Source of the DNA: Gammaproteobacteria bacterium
GTDB lineage: Bacteria > Pseudomonadota > Gammaproteobacteria > Steroidobacterales > Steroidobacteraceae
Assembly (NCBI GenBank): GCA_019242385.1
Contig: JAFAVO010000153.1
Coordinates: 1-8,760 of the forward strand
Direction: 5' to 3'
Length of the DNA stretch: 8,760 nucleotides
Shown here: piece after piece, positions 6,335-8,760 of the stretch
Layout: every line of letters starts with the position of its first letter
Position numbering within the stretch: position 1 is the first letter of the stretch
Program-made: the position numbers and the translations under genes
The notes under the pieces: model-generated
What the model was told of the DNA's origin: nothing
What the model saw: the letters and a program-made list of their open reading frames with translations, nothing else
Database searches by the model: none

Positions 6335-8224
6335 CTAGGCGGACGTGACTCGCGACCTGGTGTCGATCTCCACACGTTCGGGTGGCAGCAGACACAACTG
6401 CGCCCCGGGCCCCGCCGCCAGGGTATGAATACGAAAATAGGTCGGCGCCTCCAGCGACTCTCCTATCACCGGGGAGGGCGCGGAGACGATCTTCAGGGCA
6501 CCGCAGGCGCCGATCCAGTCGATGTGGCGATGACCGTGCATGACGACCGCGCGCGCAGCAAATGGCGTCAGTTTGCGCACGAACCAGCTGCCGTTGACGA
6601 GAGCCGTGCCGATGCGCTCGGAGAACGCTACCCCGCGCATGGGATATTCGATCAGGTGGTGGTGCAGTGCGATGATCCAGCGCGCCCGAGGGTAGGCGTC
6701 AAGGGCCGCAGCGAGACGACGCGCCTGCTCGAGCGAGATCATTCCAAGCGCGTTGGTGAAGGAGAAATGCGCCTCGTCGTTCGAGTTGAGGACGGCGATA
6801 CCGAGCCCCTGCTCGCTCGCAGGTGGAAGGATCATCGGAAACTGCTCATCGAACAGGCCGCGCAGCTGCCACGCACGGCGCACCCCGCCCCGCTCCATGA
6901 AGGCGGCGATGCGGTCGCGGTGCGGGGCCAGTGCCTCATTCAACGTGCGCGTCAGTTGCCTGGTGGCCGAGTCCACCACGCGCACACGGTCTCCCTGCAC
7001 CGCGGCCATCGCCGACAAGGTGCGCACCTGTCGCAGTCGTTTGCCGATGCTCAGTGGAAGATCGAGCCGGGCCGGATTGGCGCGATCCACGATGTTCAGG
7101 TCGTGATTGCCGGGAACCACCAGCATGCGCGCGGTGAGCGCGGGATGGCGCGTCAACACATCGAGAAATTCCGCCCATTCGGTGGCGAGGCCAGCATCAG
7201 TCAGATCGCCGCAGACCAGCACTACATCCAGCGGATCAGCATGATGGATTGCCTCCAGCCGTTCCATCAGGCGCTGCACAGGATCGTTGCCACGCGGACC
7301 AGCGCGGCCGCTCTCGATGCGAAACCCGTAGCGTTCGCCGACCAGGTGAAGGTCGGAAAGATGCGCGACACGCCACGAGCCGCCCGCCGCCGGCGCGCGC
7401 TCGAATGCCGAGAGCTCGAGCGGCTGATCCATGTTGGCGTCCGCGAAGCCCCAGACGAGCGAGGCGCTGGCCATATAGGCCGAGATCAGCACGATGGCGT
7501 TGGCCAGGGTCGGGACCATGAGGCGGTGCGGGAACAGCAGATCGGTCACCGTGCCGGTCCAGCGCGAGGCTGGCCAGGCGAGAGCGGCTACCAGCAGCGC
7601 CGCTGCGCACAGCATGACCCCAGCCACAGCGGAGCTGAGCGCTTGTATCCGCGCTTGCTTCGCGGGAGTCGAAGTGGGGTTGAGCATGCGCTCGGCGATG
7701 TGGCGTAACCCCTCCCGGCACAGCACATATCCCGGCTGCACTGCCAGCGCGTTGAGCGACCAGAAGTTGACCTCTGCGAGCCGCAACAACGGCCGCCAGG
7801 CGAGCGTTGCCAGTGCGATGAGGATGATGGCGCCAAGCGCGGCCCCGAATTCCGTCAGTTGCAGAAGTTGGCGCGAAACCGTCGTGAGCCAAGCGCTCAC
7901 CGCCAGCGGCGCGATGCCCAGCAGCAACGCAGGCAGCAGCAACAGCGCGCTGACGGCGAAAAGCAGCTTGGGCAGGCTGATCTCGACCAGAAAGGTCCCG
8001 GCAATGGAAAGCAGCGACCTGCGTTGCGGACTCGCGGCGTCATCGCCTGCGTCGCCCCAGCGCGGGTCGACCAGCGGAGCGAGATCTGCCGCCGCACTTG
8101 TCACGACATCAGCGCCACGTTCCAGACTCGATCGGCTCATGACTCCGTTATCCGGCGATGGCGCGAAGATCACGGTGGTACTGCGGGAGTGCCTGCCGCG
8201 CCGCGTCGCTGCGAGCGCTGGCAT
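6335..8224 (-). CDS. Membrane-anchored calcineurin-like metallophosphoesterase
   Basis: Protein of 629 residues joining an N-terminal membrane region to a phosphoesterase domain (PF00149). Residues 1-80 are polar and Ala/Arg-rich. Hydrophobic segments follow at about 86-112, 125-142, 198-218 and 238-262. The catalytic domain spans about 284-590 with all signature blocks: DLH (Asp291, His293), GDLTD (Asp340), GNHD (372-375), HHH (521-523) and GHRH (564-567). These residues bind two metal ions and hydrolyse phosphoesters; GDLTD and HHH recall the CpdA-like cyclic-nucleotide phosphodiesterase branch. The insert between GNHD and HHH (about 145 residues) is long. With four helices and a cytoplasmic N-terminus, the catalytic domain would face the cytoplasm. 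The real substrate (nucleotide, lipid or protein phosphate) cannot be told. It starts 28 bp after the HdeD-like gene and ends 51 bp before the ATPase, so co-transcription is likely. The ATG at 8140 (Met29) is an alternative start; neither start has a convincing ribosome site. Confidence 0.88.
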   Translation of the reverse strand: MPALAATRRGRHSRSTTVIFAPSPDNGVMSRSSLERGADVVTSAAADLAPLVDPRWGDAGDDAASPQRRSLLSIAGTFLVEISLPKLLFAVSALLLLPALLLGIAPLAVSAWLTTVSRQLLQLTEFGAALGAIILIALATLAWRPLLRLAEVNFWSLNALAVQPGYVLCREGLRHIAERMLNPTSTPAKQARIQALSSAVAGVMLCAAALLVAALAWPASRWTGTVTDLLFPHRLMVPTLANAIVLISAYMASASLVWGFADANMDQPLELSAFERAPAAGGSWRVAHLSDLHLVGERYGFRIESGRAGPRGNDPVQRLMERLEAIHHADPLDVVLVCGDLTDAGLATEWAEFLDVLTRHPALTARMLVVPGNHDLNIVDRANPARLDLPLSIGKRLRQVRTLSAMAAVQGDRVRVVDSATRQLTRTLNEALAPHRDRIAAFMERGGVRRAWQLRGLFDEQFPMILPPASEQGLGIAVLNSNDEAHFSFTNALGMISLEQARRLAAALDAYPRARWIIALHHHLIEYPMRGVAFSERIGTALVNGSWFVRKLTPFAARAVVMHGHRHIDWIGACGALKIVSAPSPVIGESLEAPTYFRIHTLAAGPGAQLCLLPPERVEIDTRSRVTSA

Positions 8225-8252
8225 TGCGGCACCAGCGCGGTTCTCGCCATGA

Positions 8253-8760
8253 TTACGCGGTTGCGTGCTTGATGAGTCTGCGACCTGCTACGCCGAACAT
8301 CAGCCGGGTGACACCGGTCATCAGCAGGTTCACGCCGACCAGCGTGCCGATCGCCCAGGCAGAGCTCGAAGGCCATTGGGCCCAGATCAATGCACCGAGC
8401 AGCAGCGCGACGATACCGTTCAACAGCATCCAGCCGGAGGGATGCTCACGCTGCAGTCGCAAGTAGGTGACGATATCGAACACTCCGGCCGCGAAAATCA
8501 CCACCGCCAGCAACGCGGTGAGTGTGCCAATGGCGAGCAGCGGATGCGTGAGGATATAGAGCCCACCGAGCACGAAGGCAATGGCGCTCAGTATCTGGAA
8601 GAAGATCCGCCTGGCGCTGCCGCCTTTCAAGGTTCCGATGAAGTGCGCGACCCCGCCGAGGATCAGCAGCCACCCAAGCAACAAGGCGATGCCGGTGACT
8701 GCCATTGCGGGCTCGATGATGGCAAACAGGCCGAGCACGATGAACAACAGCGCCGCCACA
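8253..8760 (-). CDS. HdeD/DUF308 family inner-membrane protein, N-terminus cut by the window end
   Basis: At least 168 residues with six hydrophobic segments, at about 2-15, 20-41, 53-70, 74-97, 109-126 and 132-156 of the visible part. Short loops and repeated GW--L--GV / GVFDIVTYL patterns, the GW-LLNGI segment and the final IGTLVGVNLLMTG match the DUF308 (PF03729) family that includes E. coli HdeD, a membrane protein tied to acid resistance at high cell density. The biochemical function of the family is not known. HdeD proteins are usually about 190 residues and carry a short polar N-terminal stretch before the first helix, which is missing here. The gene therefore probably runs past the window end, and GTG at 8759-8757 need not be the true start. 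It is the first visible gene of the minus-strand cluster; any promoter is outside the window. Confidence 0.88.
   Translation of the reverse strand, partial: VAALLFIVLGLFAIIEPAMAVTGIALLLGWLLILGGVAHFIGTLKGGSARRIFFQILSAIAFVLGGLYILTHPLLAIGTLTALLAVVIFAAGVFDIVTYLRLQREHPSGWMLLNGIVALLLGALIWAQWPSSSAWAIGTLVGVNLLMTGVTRLMFGVAGRRLIKHATA

Larger units (their letters stand above)
3542..8760 (-). other. Probable operon: HdeD-like / membrane phosphoesterase / P-type ATPase
   Basis: Three minus-strand genes follow each other with gaps of 28 bp (8225-8252) and 51 bp (6284-6334), too short for separate promoters to be likely. I saw no terminator-like hairpin in either gap. All three products are membrane proteins. 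A shared role in stress or ion homeostasis is an inference from order only. The upstream end of the transcript is not in the window. Confidence 0.65.

Noticed and set aside
6245..7708. Long open frame of 487 codons on the plus strand
   Set aside because: It is antisense to the phosphoesterase and the start of the ATPase. The composition is Arg/His/Gln-rich with no hydrophobic core or known motif; the phosphoesterase on the other strand has all five metal-site blocks.

Overview
The window looks like ordinary chromosome from a GC-rich Gram-negative bacterium, probably a proteobacterium. The signs are the GC-rich third codon positions, a secreted protein with a Sec signal peptide, and an HdeD-type membrane protein. 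I cannot name a genus. I see no mobile element, phage gene, CRISPR array, tRNA or rRNA. Coding density is very high: the only gene-free stretch over 100 bases is 57-228.

Left half, plus strand. Positions 1-56 hold the last codons of a gene ending in YRNIWFRELPE, which resembles the C-terminus of DUF1080 (3-keto-disaccharide hydrolase-like) proteins. Its stop lies in an imperfect 18-bp tandem duplication. After about 170 bp comes an exported zinc metallopeptidase of the M3-like gluzincin type (229-1899). It overlaps by 11 bp a Na+/phosphate-cotransporter-like membrane protein with a C-terminal PhoU-like domain (1889-3547).

Right half, minus strand, read from right to left. An HdeD/DUF308 membrane protein, cut by the window end (8253-8760), is followed by a calcineurin-like phosphoesterase with a four-helix membrane region (6335-8224) and then a P2-type cation-pumping ATPase (3542-6283). 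Gaps of 28 and 51 bp and the shared direction suggest one transcript. The plus and minus blocks converge, and their last genes overlap by six bases in the palindrome TCATGA, which supplies both stop codons.

The shared theme is the envelope and ion homeostasis: phosphate or sodium transport, a cation pump, a stress-type membrane protein and a membrane-linked phosphoesterase. A joint role for the minus-strand trio is the most interesting hypothesis here, but it rests on gene order alone. I found no strong evidence of an undescribed system. The points most worth checking are the trio, the altered cation-site residues in the ATPase, the altered first QSSS-type motif in the transporter, and the fused membrane region of the phosphoesterase.
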